Source: Dillenia suffruticosa
Taxonomy: Eukaryota > Streptophyta > Magnoliopsida > Dilleniales > Dilleniaceae
Direction of reading: 5' to 3'
NCBI GenBank assembly: GCA_033439265.1
Contig: JAVTVX010000010.1
Location: 1,798,001 to 1,862,000, forward strand
Length of the DNA: 64,000 nucleotides
Part shown: piece by piece, positions 34,519 to 46,219 of the stretch
Layout of the letters: each line of letters begins with the position of its first letter
How positions within the stretch are numbered: position 1 is the stretch's first letter
Translations under genes and position numbers: made by a program
Notes under the pieces: model-generated
The model's input: only the letters and a program-made list of their open reading frames with translations
Told to the model about the DNA's origin: nothing
Databases searched by the model: none

Positions 34519-34564
<46 letters not shown>

Positions 34565-34640
34565 AAGAAGATAGATAGGAACCGAAAGAGTTTCTAAAAA
34601 ACACTTTTTTTGTTTTTCTCTTTTTCTGTGGGCAAGCAAG
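34007..34640 (-). promoter_or_regulatory. 5' leader/promoter of the bHLH gene with two long CT tracts
   Basis: On the gene's strand two (CT)n tracts of about 40 bases lie at 34562-34521 and 34486-34449, 35 bases apart, with shorter CT stretches at 34340-34390. This is 0.35-0.55 kb before the ATG, so they are in the leader or core promoter. GA/CT tracts are binding sites for BPC (GAGA-binding) proteins in plants. Their variable length makes them likely to be polymorphic. Confidence 0.55.
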
Positions 34641-35274
34641 CAATGAGAAGAAAGAGGAGCCCGAAATTTGGCTTTGCTTTGGCAACTTTATTTTACCAAA
34701 ATACCCTCAATCTATTTGCCTTATTACAGAAAATTCCCACGTTTAAAGTTTGTAGACCAAAGGGCTGACAATCTGACACGTCATCTAATGCGTGTAGTCC
34801 GGGGGGTGGGGGGTTGAATTTTAAGGGAACTTAAGGTCAGTTAATGCCCATTTTCAGAACAATGCTTATGTTAAACAGTCAAATGACAAATTTACCCCTC
34901 CCATGAAACCCCTATTCTTGGGGTTTGCAAAATCCATGTCTAGACACCATGCCCTCTTTGTTCCTAATGTTCTTTCTAAATTTTACCGGTGTTGTGTGCT
35001 CACCCAGCATTTGTGTTGCCCCTATGTCATTAATAGAAAGCTAGAAACCTGGTGGGAGATCTCTTTCTTTTGCTGGACCACTTGAATTCAATTTCATTAA
35101 AAAATAATTTATGACTCTAAATTTTTTGGATTTCTTGTATTTTCCTTTGGGAGACCCAAAGTGGGTTATGGGAATTTGAATGAGTAGAACACCCAATAAA
35201 GCAAATGAGAATCAAGTTAAAATTCACTCATTTCTTGACATTTTTGAGGATATTTTTTTTTTTAAAAGAAAAAG
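34641..35274. other. AT-rich spacer
   Basis: No gene seen. A G-rich patch (GGGGGGTGGGGGG, about 34800) and ordinary AT-rich sequence lie between the bHLH promoter and the tandem duplication. Confidence 0.55.
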
Positions 35275-35899
35275 ATTAACCTCAGCTTAAGGGCAAGGAG
35301 TGGTGTATTAAGAATGTTTATCCTACCAATAAGTTATAACTCAATTTACACCGTTTATTTTCTCTTATACATCTTGAATTGTATCTCTTCTATATACAAA
35401 AAATAAAAAGGAATACCGACCGTTCTATTTAATTTCAATTGAATTTATCTTAATCTTCTTGATATGCGTCGAAAATATTTTATTTTTAAAACTTTTTAGT
35501 AATTAAAAGAAAAAATTTAAATGAAATTAATGAAAATATTTTACAAATATAATTGCAAAACAATTAGTGATGGTAAACTATGCTTTGTGTTATTATTTTG
35601 ACTTGTTCATGAACGCAATCTGTCATAATGTTTCCATTTTTGAAAATTTTGTTTGATAAAGTCAATTGCTGCCGTTACTTGTCTTAGACGAAAAGGAGGA
35701 GAATAAGGTCAGCTTGTGGGTCTGTTTTGAGCTTAAGCTGTGAAGTTTAGGCCACAAATTTGAGAATAAAATCATCTCACATGGCGCATACTTTTCACAA
35801 CTACCCCAAGGAAAAGGAAAAAAGGAAGTCAACAGCAGCCGCAACAAGCTCCATCACACATTTTTATGCTCAAACCTTGATCAAAATCATTGCTCTTTA

Positions 35900-35938
35900 G
35901 TCCTTCCTTCCTTCCTTCCTTCCTTCCTTCCTTCCTTC
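35900..35938. repeat. (CCTT)n microsatellite
   Basis: About nine CCTT units, present in copy 1 of the tandem duplication. The matching place in copy 2 (near 43178) has only one or two units, so the tract expanded after duplication or shrank in copy 2. Confidence 0.9.
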
Positions 35939-36500
35939 GGTTTTCCGTTCTCATTGGCTTCTTCCATTGCAAGAAACCTAGGGTTTATTTTTAAGCTCGG
36001 CGTTCTGATATTCTACAACCGGCTTGGCCAGGTTTAGTTGCATACGTTATGTTTAAAATTGAATAAAGAATAAATTTGAGTGGTTTTAATTGAATTCTTT
36101 AATTCATTTCATTTTCTTATGTCTATGCAGAGTCCAATATATGGAGCACATGCAGGGGTTATGTTTCACTTACTTCAAAGAGTTTTTTTCGATCTAATAG
36201 GTTACGATATTAAATTTTTTAACTAAATTTTATATTAAAAATATAAAAATTTATGTTGGGAGAGTCACTACCTAAATAGGATCCGCAAACATTCGATTTG
36301 AATTAATTGAAATATGATTTCGGATACCGATTAACGAAAAAAAAGAGCTTTTCTATACAACTTTGTTCGGAGATTGAGATTATTTGATGAATTGAATTTG
36401 AATCAAAATAGGGTTATTTTAATTATTTGACATCCATAAATTACATCCAATTATTAAAATTGGCAATGGAAAGATTAGATTAATCTATTGTGATTTCTGT

Positions 36501-36712
36501 CGTGAATTAACTAAAAAGAGGTAAAAAATGTAGATCTTCACATATATATTAATTCATGGAATTACCTTAAAAACTTGTTGATGTCGTTTTAACTATTTAC
36601 ATCAACAGCGTAGCTTATAATGCACATTGTTGCTTTCGGGAGACTATCTGACCGGAAAAGGAAATGGAAAAAAATGTTAGCCTTGTAATCGAAGGGCTCT
36701 ATAGTCGAGGTA
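36501..36712. other. Highly conserved island, copy 1
   Basis: About 211 bases match 43936-44149 with one substitution (GTCGAGG/GTCAAGG) and two one-base A-run differences, while both flanks are clearly diverged. It contains a possible hairpin: TGTTGATGT, a 14-base loop, then ACATCAACA (about 36571-36606). No open frame longer than about 20 codons lies in it on either strand. It is not a recognised RNA or protein gene; a non-coding RNA, recent gene conversion or a shared transposable element piece are all possible. Confidence 0.6.
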
Positions 36713-36869
36713 GGATAAATAATGACGATTTTAATTTTTCTATAAAATCAAATGATAAAATTTATGTACTTAATCAAACTTAAAGCAATGAATCCCACTA
36801 TTAGTATAATAGGTAATTTAACATTAATATACCTCATCAAGTCTTGCGAAAACAATTTCTCTTTTGCTC

Positions 36870-36945
36870 TAAGTGGACAGTTTAGTGATATAAATCCCCT
36901 CTCCCAACCTAGTGATCCCGGGTTCAAATTCTTGTAAAAAAAAAT
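36870..36945 (+). mobile_element. tRNA-derived SINE-like fragment
   Basis: The layout TTTAGTGATATAAATCCCC (degenerate A box), CTCTCCCAACC, then CCCGGGTTCAAATT (B box) followed by an A-run matches the pol III promoter of plant SINEs. Related copies stand at 55961-56030 (+) and 62790-62862 (-). It is absent from copy 2 of the tandem duplication. Confidence 0.6.
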
Positions 36946-38052
36946 AAATTTTCTTTTCTCTCTCTAAAAAAATAGCTTGATATAATCATAAGAAATTAAG
37001 CAATTTTCAAGCCTAATCCACTACAATTTCATGAATAAATGGCAAAATTCATATACAATAAATAGATAAAAAAAATATATGTGTGTGTGTGTGTGTGTTT
37101 ATTTGGCCAAATAATTAATAGTTTAAATTTTGAAGTAAAAAATCATACGCAGTACTGCAGTAATTTTTATTTTGTTTATTCCACTGATACAACAAAAACT
37201 ATAAATTATAAGCAACAAACCAAATAATGGACAAAGGTAATCGTGCCCCAAGACATGGTCTGCAAAGAAGATTAAAAAACTAAAAATAAAGAAAAATTGA
37301 TTAGCATCACTATTACTCAAAGTAAGAGGTAGACAGGCATCCTTTAATATTGAAATCAAGTACCCTAAATAATAATATATTAGGAAGAGAAAGGCTATCT
37401 ACAACTCCCACCCCCCCTCTTAAAGAAATCTCCATTTTTTTGGGAGATGGTGGGGTCTAACTGGCCGGAAAATAATATTATTTGGGGTTTGATTCTAATA
37501 TCAAGATAATGTATGTTAAAGATATGATCAAAAGCCAATGAAAAGAATTGAAGATCCTTTTCCAGAGGCCTATCGGTACAATTCTACATTTGACTTAGGA
37601 TCATCATTACTAATGGGTATGAAGCCATGTCACATTTTACTTTAAAAAAAAAAAAAAATCATTGCCAATGGGTATGGGATAGCAAAGATTATGTCCATTT
37701 ATCATCCTAAGTATCGAAGATTTTCCTACTCTGGTGTGCTGCAAGTGGGGTTTGATTCTCATTTATAAAGCTTTGAACAAGATAAAAATTGGGTTTGTGA
37801 CCACTAAGATCGAATGAAGAGAAATTGTATCAATTTTTAACCTATTTTTGCAAGTTATATTTAGGAAAATTATGGGGTGTTTAAGTTTACTATTGTTAAT
37901 TAGTTTAGATGATAAATATTTGGGTGTTGGTTAAAGACCTCTATGTTAGGTTCGGTCTGAATTATGCATAAAGGATCAAATAAAGACATTCTCATATTAT
38001 GAATGACCAAAAATTATGAGATTAGAAGTGTTTAAAGAGTAGGAATGAAATA

Positions 38053-38413
38053 TGATGTACAAAAACTTCTTAACATATATGTTTATATGTTTTTGAAACG
38101 TTTTCTATATTTATAAAAATTTTTATAATTTTTATATTTACGTATTTTTCATATTTAATGAATTATTTATTTATCTAATAATAATTTTTATTTTTATATT
38201 ATTTGTTTTATTATTAATAATTATATATTTGATCATTTTAAATTTTTATTATAAAACACGACTATTCTATTATTTTTTAAAAATGATTAATATTTACATT
38301 TAAGTCTTTAAAATTTTATATTTACATGATTTCTGTTTCTTATATTCTTATAAAGTGTCATTTTTTTTTTATTTTACATCTGTTTCTCCATTTTTGTTTC
38401 GGTACAACATAGT
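38053..38413 (+). mobile_element. AT-rich short element, copy A
   Basis: About 360 bases, over 80% A+T, with phrases CGTATTTTTCATATTTAATG, TTATTAATAATTATATATTT and TTATTATAAAACACGACTA. The same series of phrases occurs at 47511-47790 (+) and, inverted, at 48302-48708. Copy 2 of the tandem duplication lacks it at the matching place (45430-45460), so it behaves as an insertion. No coding capacity; the ends are only approximate. Confidence 0.6.
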
Positions 38414-39397
38414 GAATGAATTTCTTCAATTTTCATGCTGTTCTCTATTACTTATTTTTTTATGGCCATCTAATTCTTGTGATATTTTTTCTGTTTTTAA
38501 AAGTAAAAATATAAAATACCCCTAAAAATTTTGGTCTATTATACAAATTAAACCCAAATTTAAGATTTTTATAATATTTTCTCTTTCTCAGCTTGAGGAA
38601 GTTCATTCACTATTTTTTTGGGTTAATTGATAACACGAGACAATAAATTAATCTGAATATAGCGATTAGAAATTAAATTCTCTTAATTATAAGTCTCAAA
38701 TTTGAGTAAAAGAATAAAAAAAACAAAAATTAAGAAAGTCGACTCCTAAATGAGTCCCACAGTATTCAAACAAATTAATTGAGTAAAATCCAAATATGAT
38801 AGTGACAAGTAATCCAGTTACATAAAAAAAAAATTATAAGACAATAAATATATTAAATAAACTTTATACATTTTAATTTTGTAAATCGCAAGGTGGGAGG
38901 ATGCATTGCACATGTTTGTATATCGATAATGATGACTTGATTGATTATCAAATTCTTTTGAATCGAGTGATCGGATATTTTATTTTTTTAATCAGAAATT
39001 TCGAGTTTGAGTTCTGGAAATAGTGAAAAAAAAATTTAAAAGAGTCAACCTTTAAAATGAATCTCATTGTATTTAAACCAGATTAATAAAATAAAATTTG
39101 AATAACGATAGTAAAAGTAAAAAAAAATGATGACTTGATTGATCGGATCAAAGTGCCAACCAATGAATCGACAATTTTATTAAGCTCTTGCCCGATGGGA
39201 GCCGGTAAACGTGATTGAAGTTTGATTTTGCTTCCTTTGGGACATTATTAAGATTAATCAAACCTACTAAATAACATTAAAAACCAAGCGGAAAGATCAG
39301 CAGATAGCATTATTTTCATTTTTCTCCTAGAAATGTCCAAAATGATGTGAATTGTTTTTGTTTTTGTATTTTATTATTATTATTTTTTATGAATCAT

Positions 39398-39959
39398 ATG
39401 AGTTCATTATGATCTCTCCCGTAAGGAAACAAATCTGTGACAAGTTTAAATCTTTCCTGCTTCGATATGGGCTCACTACGATCTCTTCGATAAGAAAACA
39501 ATCTCCTAGTGATTCAAATCTTTACGAGTCTTTGCGATACTCATGGAAACTTTTTTATCCTAGAAGACCCTGAATCTATAGAATATCTACCAACACTATT
39601 TTAGTAATCTCAAAAAAATTTCATATGAGCTCTTTGCAAAATAAGTAGGGTTTCTACATCCTCAATCACATATGGTACTATCATACATGTCACATATATA
39701 TATCAAACAGAGGTAATATGTCAGGTATGCCTCTCTCCCTACACACTATGCACATAGACTACATAGAGTTCAAACTCTCTTAGTTTTTCCTTAAAAAATC
39801 GTTCTTTTATAATTTGAGTGTTGGAATCTTCTCAACCGGAGCCTCCTTCGACGGATTTTTTATAGGTACACGCGTTGAGGTTCATACCATAGACTCTTCA
39901 TCATCGATCCCTAGTCAAGACACAAGGGCGATCTACTAAGGTCATTTTTTGATATCAAC
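39398..39959 (+). repeat. LTR of degraded Tat-type Gypsy element
   Basis: It ends in GATATCAACA and is followed by TTGGCACTGTTCGTGGGAA, a Tat-type primer-binding region. The right half (39575-39959) is clearly related to 50082-50439. The left limit is inferred from the end of the tandem-duplication match. Two related phrases of about 65 bases (ATGAGTTCATTATGATCTC and ATGGGCTCACTACGATCTC) stand side by side at its left end. Confidence 0.55.
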
Positions 39960-42586
39960 AAATTGGCACTGTTCGTGGGAATCGACTGATTAACTAGCTT
40001 GAAAGCGCTTCACATCTTGTTTCTCCTATTAGCATGCTACTGAAGAGAAGAAGGCCAATGATTGGTTTCGACAACAACGACTTACAGGGGGTCGATTCGA
40101 TTCAGCATGAATCCTTATCATTATAGTCAAAATAGGCCATTACCTCGTGAAGAGAATTTTTGTCAACCAAGGGACAGGATGCAATCTTCTTTACCGGAAT
40201 GCCTTCTCTCAAATGGGCTTTCAACAAACACACCTTTAACCCTCCGTCGACTTTTTGAAATTTCGAATGAACAATTACACCCCAAAGGTATTATCTCCCT
40301 TTCTATAACTTTGGGAATGTTGCCCAACCATGCTTCCGTTATGACTTGTTTCAATATAGTCAAGTCACCATCCTTATACAATGTTATATTGGGCCAGCCC
40401 AGTCTAAACGATTTAGATACACTGTCGCAAAACATATGAAAGTTAAGTTCAGAACACCTTTGGGTGTCGCAATACTCGCTTGTGATCCAGACTTCCAAAA
40501 TGTCTCTGTATTGAAGGAAAAAAAGAAGAATCTTAACGTGCACATAGTAGATTTCAGAGATGATATCAACCATTTTACCAAACTCGAGCCTAGCAAAGTG
40601 GTGATAAAGGTCCAGATCACCAATGTCCTAGGCCAAATTATTCAAATTAGAGACGGCCTATCAATTCCCTTTTAAGATGCCTTGATTAAGTGCTTGTGGC
40701 AGCATTCTGATATCTTCGCGTAGAAACTTGAGGACATGCCAGGAATACATCCTTCTGTAATTGTACTTAAACTGACAATGCAAACTCGTGAAGCAAAAGA
40801 AGAGAATATTTGTGCTGCAACGCCAATGAACGATACAAAAACAAGTACAAAACTACTAGCGGCAAATTTCATCAAAGAGGTGAAATATTCTGAATGGTTA
40901 GCAAAAGTGTTTATAGTGAAGAAAGTGAATGGTCAATGAAAGATGTGTGTAGATTTTACTGATCTCAACAAAGTATGCCCTAAAGACAATTACCCCATTT
41001 TCAATATTAACAAGCTCATGGACAACTCGTCAGGACACTAACTTTTGAGTTTTATGGATGCATGCTCGAGTTATAACCAGATTCATATGGCCCCAAGGAC
41101 AAGAAAAAAATTAGTTTTATTACGGAATTCGGCACCTACTACTCTGAAATTATGCCGTTCGGTCTCAAAAATATCGGAGCAACCTTTCAATGATTATTCG
41201 AAACTTACGTGGACAACATACTCATCAAAAACTTTAATTGGGAAAGTCACGTAACAAACTTAAAAGAAACATTCCAAATATTGGATTGCTTCAACATGAA
41301 ACTGAATTCGACCAAGTGCACATTTGGAATTACTTCCGAAAAGTTCTTGTGCTTCTTGATCACCAGCCATGGGATCGGGACTAACCCAGAGAAGATTCAA
41401 ATCATTTTAGGCATAACTTCACCTAGAACACTGAAAGAGATGCAACATCTCATCAGATGAATTGCGGACTTGAATCGATTTAGTCAAATGTGGAAGAAAA
41501 ATATAAACTCTTCTTTGACACCCTAAAGAAGTCACAGAGTTTTGCATGGACTCTTGAATTTAGACGGCTTTTGATGGGCTCAAGGAATACCTCTCGTCAC
41601 CGCCTCTAATCTCTCAACTCATTCTTGGTGAGAAACTCTATTTTTACCTATCTGTATCTAACCAAGTTGTTTACTCTATACTAATAAGACAGAAGGCCAC
41701 TGTACAAAAATTTGTATACTATGCGGGTGTTCAAGGAGTTTGAAATCAACTATAGACCCATCGAGAAGGTGGCGTTTACTCTTGTCATAACTGTTTGTCG
41801 CCTACGACCCTATTTCCAAGCCTATATGATTATGGTGTTAACCGATCAACCCTTGAAACCCATCTTATAGTAAAAGGGAGATTTCGGGCTATCTCATCAA
41901 ATGGAGCATTAAGTTCAGAGAATTCAATATCGACTATCACCCGAGACCCACTATCAAAGGCCAGGCTTTAGTAGATTTTATCATCGAATGCACCTTCCCA
42001 AATCCCATCGAGCCAGCTACTAATAGTCTCCCCAAAAGCTAGTCAATCCCACCATAGTCTTTACATGTAGACGGCTCCTCTAACTCTTTAGGAAGTTGAA
42101 CCAAACTCATCCTAATAGGTCCTGAAGATTTTAAGGTAGAATATGTATTCCGTTTCAAATTCCAAGCCATGAATAACCAGACTGAATATGAAGCACAGGC
42201 TTACAGATCGCTACATTATTAGGAGCTCGGGACATTCGAGTCTTCAACGACAGCTAACTTATGGTCAAGCAGATCAAGAAAACCTATCACGTAAAAGAAT
42301 CGACAATGGTGAAGTATCTCTCCAAACTCCAGGAGGTAATGACAAACTTTAACACAGTCAACATATAACAGATCCCCAAAATCGAGAACGCGAGAGCAAA
42401 CACGCTCTCCAAGCTTACAAGTTCAGAATCCGTTGAAACCAACCGGACTGTCTACGTCGAGAGCCTCTTGTACTCAAGCATAGATGAACCGGACTAGATC
42501 ATGGTCACCAACAATCCATCAAGCTGGAAGGATTCAATTTTTGCCTATCTCTGAGACGGCCAATTACCAGACTCCCCACAAGAAGC
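39398..42586 (+). mobile_element. Degraded Tat-lineage Ty3/Gypsy element
   Basis: After the LTR and primer region the coding remains are heavily mutated. They are a spacer/protease neighbour (YNVILGQPSLNDLDTL, about 40380-40430), RT (MCVDFTDLNKVCPKDNYP, LLSFMDACSSYNQIHM, TYVDNILIKN at about 41205), RT thumb (HGIGTNPEKIQ), a first RNase H, and a second archaeal-type RNase H piece (HVDGSSNSLGS, about 42065). Two RNase H domains are the mark of the Tat group (Retand/Ogre-like). Many stops and frameshifts interrupt it. The catalytic second Asp of the RT box is Asn. Integrase and a 3' LTR are not visible; the sequence passes into copy 2 of the tandem duplication. Confidence 0.8.
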
Positions 42587-43935
42587 TTAGCTTAAGGGCA
42601 AGGAGTGGTGTATTAAGAATACCGACTCTACCAATAAATTATAATTCAATCGACACCACCTTCTTTTTCTTAGAGGTTCCAATTTCAAATCTTTTCTATG
42701 TATAGGAAAAAAGAATGCCGACCATTTTACTTAATCTCAATTGAATTTAACTTAATTTTTCTTATATATGTTGATAACTCATTTAATTTTTAAAACTTTT
42801 TAGTAATTATAAACGATTAAAAGAAAAAAAAATTAAATAGAATTAGTGAAAATATTTTACAAATATAATTGCAAAAGTCGCAAACTGTGTTTGTGTTATT
42901 ACTTTGACTTGTTTATGAACACAATCTTTCATAACGTTTCAATTTTGAAATTTTGGTTTGTTAAAGTCAATTGCTGCCGTTACTTGTCTTAGAAGAAAAG
43001 GAGAATTAAGGTCACCCTGCGGGTCTCTTTGAGCTTAAGCTGTGAAGTTTAGGCCACAAATTTGAGTGTTTTTCACAACTACCCCAACGAAAAGGCAAAA
43101 AAGAAGTCAACAACAGCCGCAACAAGCTCCATCACACATTTTTATACTCAAACCTTGATCAAAATCGTGGCATTTTAGTCCTTCCTTTTGTTCTCATTTG
43201 CTTCTTCCATTGCAAGAAACCTAGGGTTTATTTTAAGCTCGGCATTCTAATATATTACTGCCAGCTTAGCCAAGTTTAGAAGCAATTCGCTTAAACACAG
43301 CTTGTTACCATGAGATTGGGGAACAGTATTGGATTATTTATCCTGTAAACCGAGTTTAAACAAAAATTCTTTGAGTCGCAATTGATTACTTTGTAAAATT
43401 CTATGTATAACATATAAGTATATAGTTGATTTAGTAGATGGGTACTGTATCTTTTAAATAAATTCTCGAATTCAAAATTTATATATAAAAAAAATAAGTA
43501 TCGAGAGAGATTTATATCTTAAGTATCCAAAGTCATACAAATTGAATTTAGTTGGGACGTATGTGGTTCTTTGATACCGAAACTTATTATATGTTATGTT
43601 TAAAATAAAATAAAAATAAATTCAAGTAATTTGAAATAAATTCTTTAATTCACTTCATTTTCGTTTTCCCAATAGATGGAGCAGGTGCAGGTGGTGACAC
43701 TTCTCTTGCCTCAGAGAGCATTTGTAGAACTTGGTCATCATATAGATTGAGGCCGGGACCAGTTGGCAAAATTAGAATTAAACTCTATATTTTTATTTAT
43801 TTATTTTTTGATTCAATTATATTTTTATTTTTATTTATTTTATTTATATTATTGGAATTGAAGCTATAATTTTTGATGAGGTGAATTTGAATCAAAATGG
43901 GGTTATTTTAAAATTAATCGACTGTTACTTTCCTT

Positions 43936-44149
43936 CGTGAATTAACTAAAAAGAGGTAAAAAAATGTAGATCTTCACATATATATTAATTCATGGAATTA
44001 CCTTAAAAACTTGTTGATGTCGTTTTAACTATTTACATCAACAGCGTAGCTTATAATGCACATTGTTGCTTTCGGGAGACTATCTGACCGGAAAAGGAAA
44101 TGGAAAAAAAATGTTAGCCTTGTAATCGAAGGGCTCTATAGTCAAGGTA
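43936..44149. other. Highly conserved island, copy 2
   Basis: Partner of 36501-36712; near-identical over about 211 bases, including the 9-bp hairpin arms TGTTGATGT/ACATCAACA. Sequence before it (43300-43930) and after it (44160-44800) is much less similar to copy 1. Confidence 0.6.
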
Positions 44150-44249
44150 TGATAAATAATGGCGATTTTAATTTTAATTTTTTAAAAAAAAAACACTCAA
44201 TTGAGAAAATTTTATGACCTTATCAAACATAAAACAACGAATCCACCAA

Positions 44250-44405
44250 TATTGTTCTAGTGAAAATAACACTAAATTTTTTAATTAAAATTTAAATTTA
44301 AATTTTAAAAATAAAAAGATAACGTTAGGAGAGCCCCCTATGAGGAGTCGAATATTAGTTGGATTAGTCAAAATATAATTTCGGATACCAGTTAATCAAG
44401 TATAA
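44250..44405 (+). repeat. Dispersed repeat ending TTTCGGATACCRRTTAA
   Basis: The pattern TTAAATTTTTAATT..., a short GC-richer phrase (GGAGAGCCCCCTATGAGG), then ATTAGTCAAAATATAATTT and CGGATACCAGTTAA is shared with 36190-36340 and 54890-55060; weaker matches stand at 38630-38830, 38985-39130, 45650-45840 and 60830-60895. It is a family of short, AT-rich interspersed repeats, probably SINE- or MITE-like. No coding capacity. Confidence 0.5.
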
Positions 44406-46219
44406 AATAAAATTAATGTACTTCATAATGTCTGTGATTTTTTTTCTCATTCTCTACAAAAAGCTTGATATGTTGTAAGAAATTATCATCTTTAGTTTCT
44501 AAAGGCACCTGTAAACAAAATTTGTCAAGGGATTCCAAGCCTAATCCGCTTCACTTTCATGTATAAATGGCGAAATTAATATAGAATAAATAGATTGAAT
44601 ACATGTGCGTGTTTGTATTTTTTTTTGTCCCATAAATTTGGTCCACCGTCGAGTATATAGAGATTTGCTTTGACTAATTTCAGTCGAGTAGTTGTTAGGT
44701 TCTAATTGGGAAGGAGAATATCATTTTTGTCACTATTAAGACTCGAATCCTGATTTTTAGTATGGGGTGTTAGTGCTCTTCCCACATACTAAAAATTGAT
44801 TGTGTGTTTATATATATATACAAAATAAAGGACTAAGGTAATCGTGCCCTAAGACGTGGTCTGCAAAGAAGAATAAAAAACTAAAAATAAAGAAAAATTG
44901 ATTAGCATTACTATTATTCAAAGTAAGAGATAGAGAGGCATCCTTTAATATTGAAATCAAGCACCCTAAATAATAATATACTAGGAAGAGAAAGGTAATC
45001 TACAACTACCCCCCTCTTAAAAAATTCTCCATTTTTTTGGGAGATGGTGGGGGCTAACGGGTTAGAGAATAATATTATTTTGGATTCGATTTTCTCCCGG
45101 TGAGCTAAAACTAAATATTAAGATAATCTATGTTAATGATCATGTCAAAAGCCGATAGAAAGATTATAGATCTGTTTTTAGAGGCCTATTGGTACAATTC
45201 TACATTTGACTTAGGATCATCATCACTGAATGGCATGGGAAAACAAGAATCATGTCCATTTATCATCCTAAGCGTTGAAGATTTTCCTACTCTAGGGTGC
45301 TGCAAGTGGGGTTTGATTCTTATTTATAAAAGTTTTGAACAAGACAAAAAGTGGGCCAGAGACCCCTAACTAAGATTGGAGAGAAGAAATTGTATCAATT
45401 TTTAACCTTTTTTTACAAGTTATTTAGGAAAATTAAGGGGTGATATTTTTTGCCATTACTTATCATTTGTATGGTTATCTAATGCTTGTGATATTTTTTC
45501 CATTTTGTTTTAAAAGTAAAAATATTAAATACCCCTAAAAAATTTTGGTCTAATATACAAATGAAACCCTAATTTAGAATTTTTATAATATTCTATCTTT
45601 CTTAGTCGCAGGAAGTTCAATCAATTTTTTGGGATTATATGCTAAAAGATAACATGAGACAATAAAATCAATCTCCTTTTAAGTATAATGATCGGACATT
45701 AGATACTTTTAATTATAAGTTTTAATTTTGAGTCATGAAAATTAAAAAAAAAATAAGAAAGTCAATCTTTTAATGGATCTTATAGTACTCAATTAAATTA
45801 GTAAAATGAAATATGAATATCGACAGTAACAAATACTCTAATTAAAAATAGAAAAAAGGAGGGAGACAATAAATATATTAAATAAACTTTATACTTTTTA
45901 TGAATTTTGTAAATCATAAAGTGGGGGATGCATTGCACGTGTTTGTCTATCGATAATGATGAGTTGATTGATGGGATGAAAGTGCCGACAAATGAGTCGT
46001 CTATTTTATTAAGCTCTTGCCCAATGGGAGCCATTGAATGTGATTGAAGTTTGATTTTGTTTTCTTTGAGGCATTGTTAAGATTAATCAAACCCCACGCA
46101 ATACCATTTAAAAAACAAGTGGAAAGATCAGCGGATCACGTTATTTTTATTTTTTTCCTATAAATGTCCAATATGATGTGAATTGTTTTTTTTTTTTATT
46201 ATTATTATTTTTTTATGAA

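Larger units (their letters stand above)
35275..39395. repeat. Tandem duplication, copy 1
   Basis: It matches 42587-46219 in the same order and orientation. Shared landmarks include AGCTTAAGGGCAAGGAGTGG (35285/42590), TTGCTGCCGTTACTTGTC (35666/42970), the island at 36501-36712, AAGGTAATCGTGCCC (37234/44835) and TACTTATTTTTTTATGGCC (38449; CATTTGTATGG in copy 2). Aligned parts are roughly 88-92% alike by eye. Copy 1 alone holds a SINE-like piece (36870-36945), a (CCTT)n tract (35900-35938) and an AT-rich element (38053-38413). No coding gene is recognised. Confidence 0.8.
42587..46219. repeat. Tandem duplication, copy 2
   Basis: Same order as 35275-39395, offset 7.3 kb at the left end. It lacks the AT-rich element and the SINE-like fragment of copy 1 and has its own insertion of an AT-rich repeat at about 44250-44405. 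The first bases (42587-42660) continue the frame region of the Tat element, so the duplicated unit probably included the element's tail. No gene recognised. Confidence 0.8.

Noticed and set aside
34394..34685. Ser/Leu-rich minus-strand frames of 81-85 codons
   Set aside because: Translation of (CT)n microsatellites in the bHLH leader.
36920..36930. Functional tRNA gene
   Set aside because: B box and part of the A box are present, but no acceptor-stem pairing or anticodon arm can be drawn; SINE-like instead.
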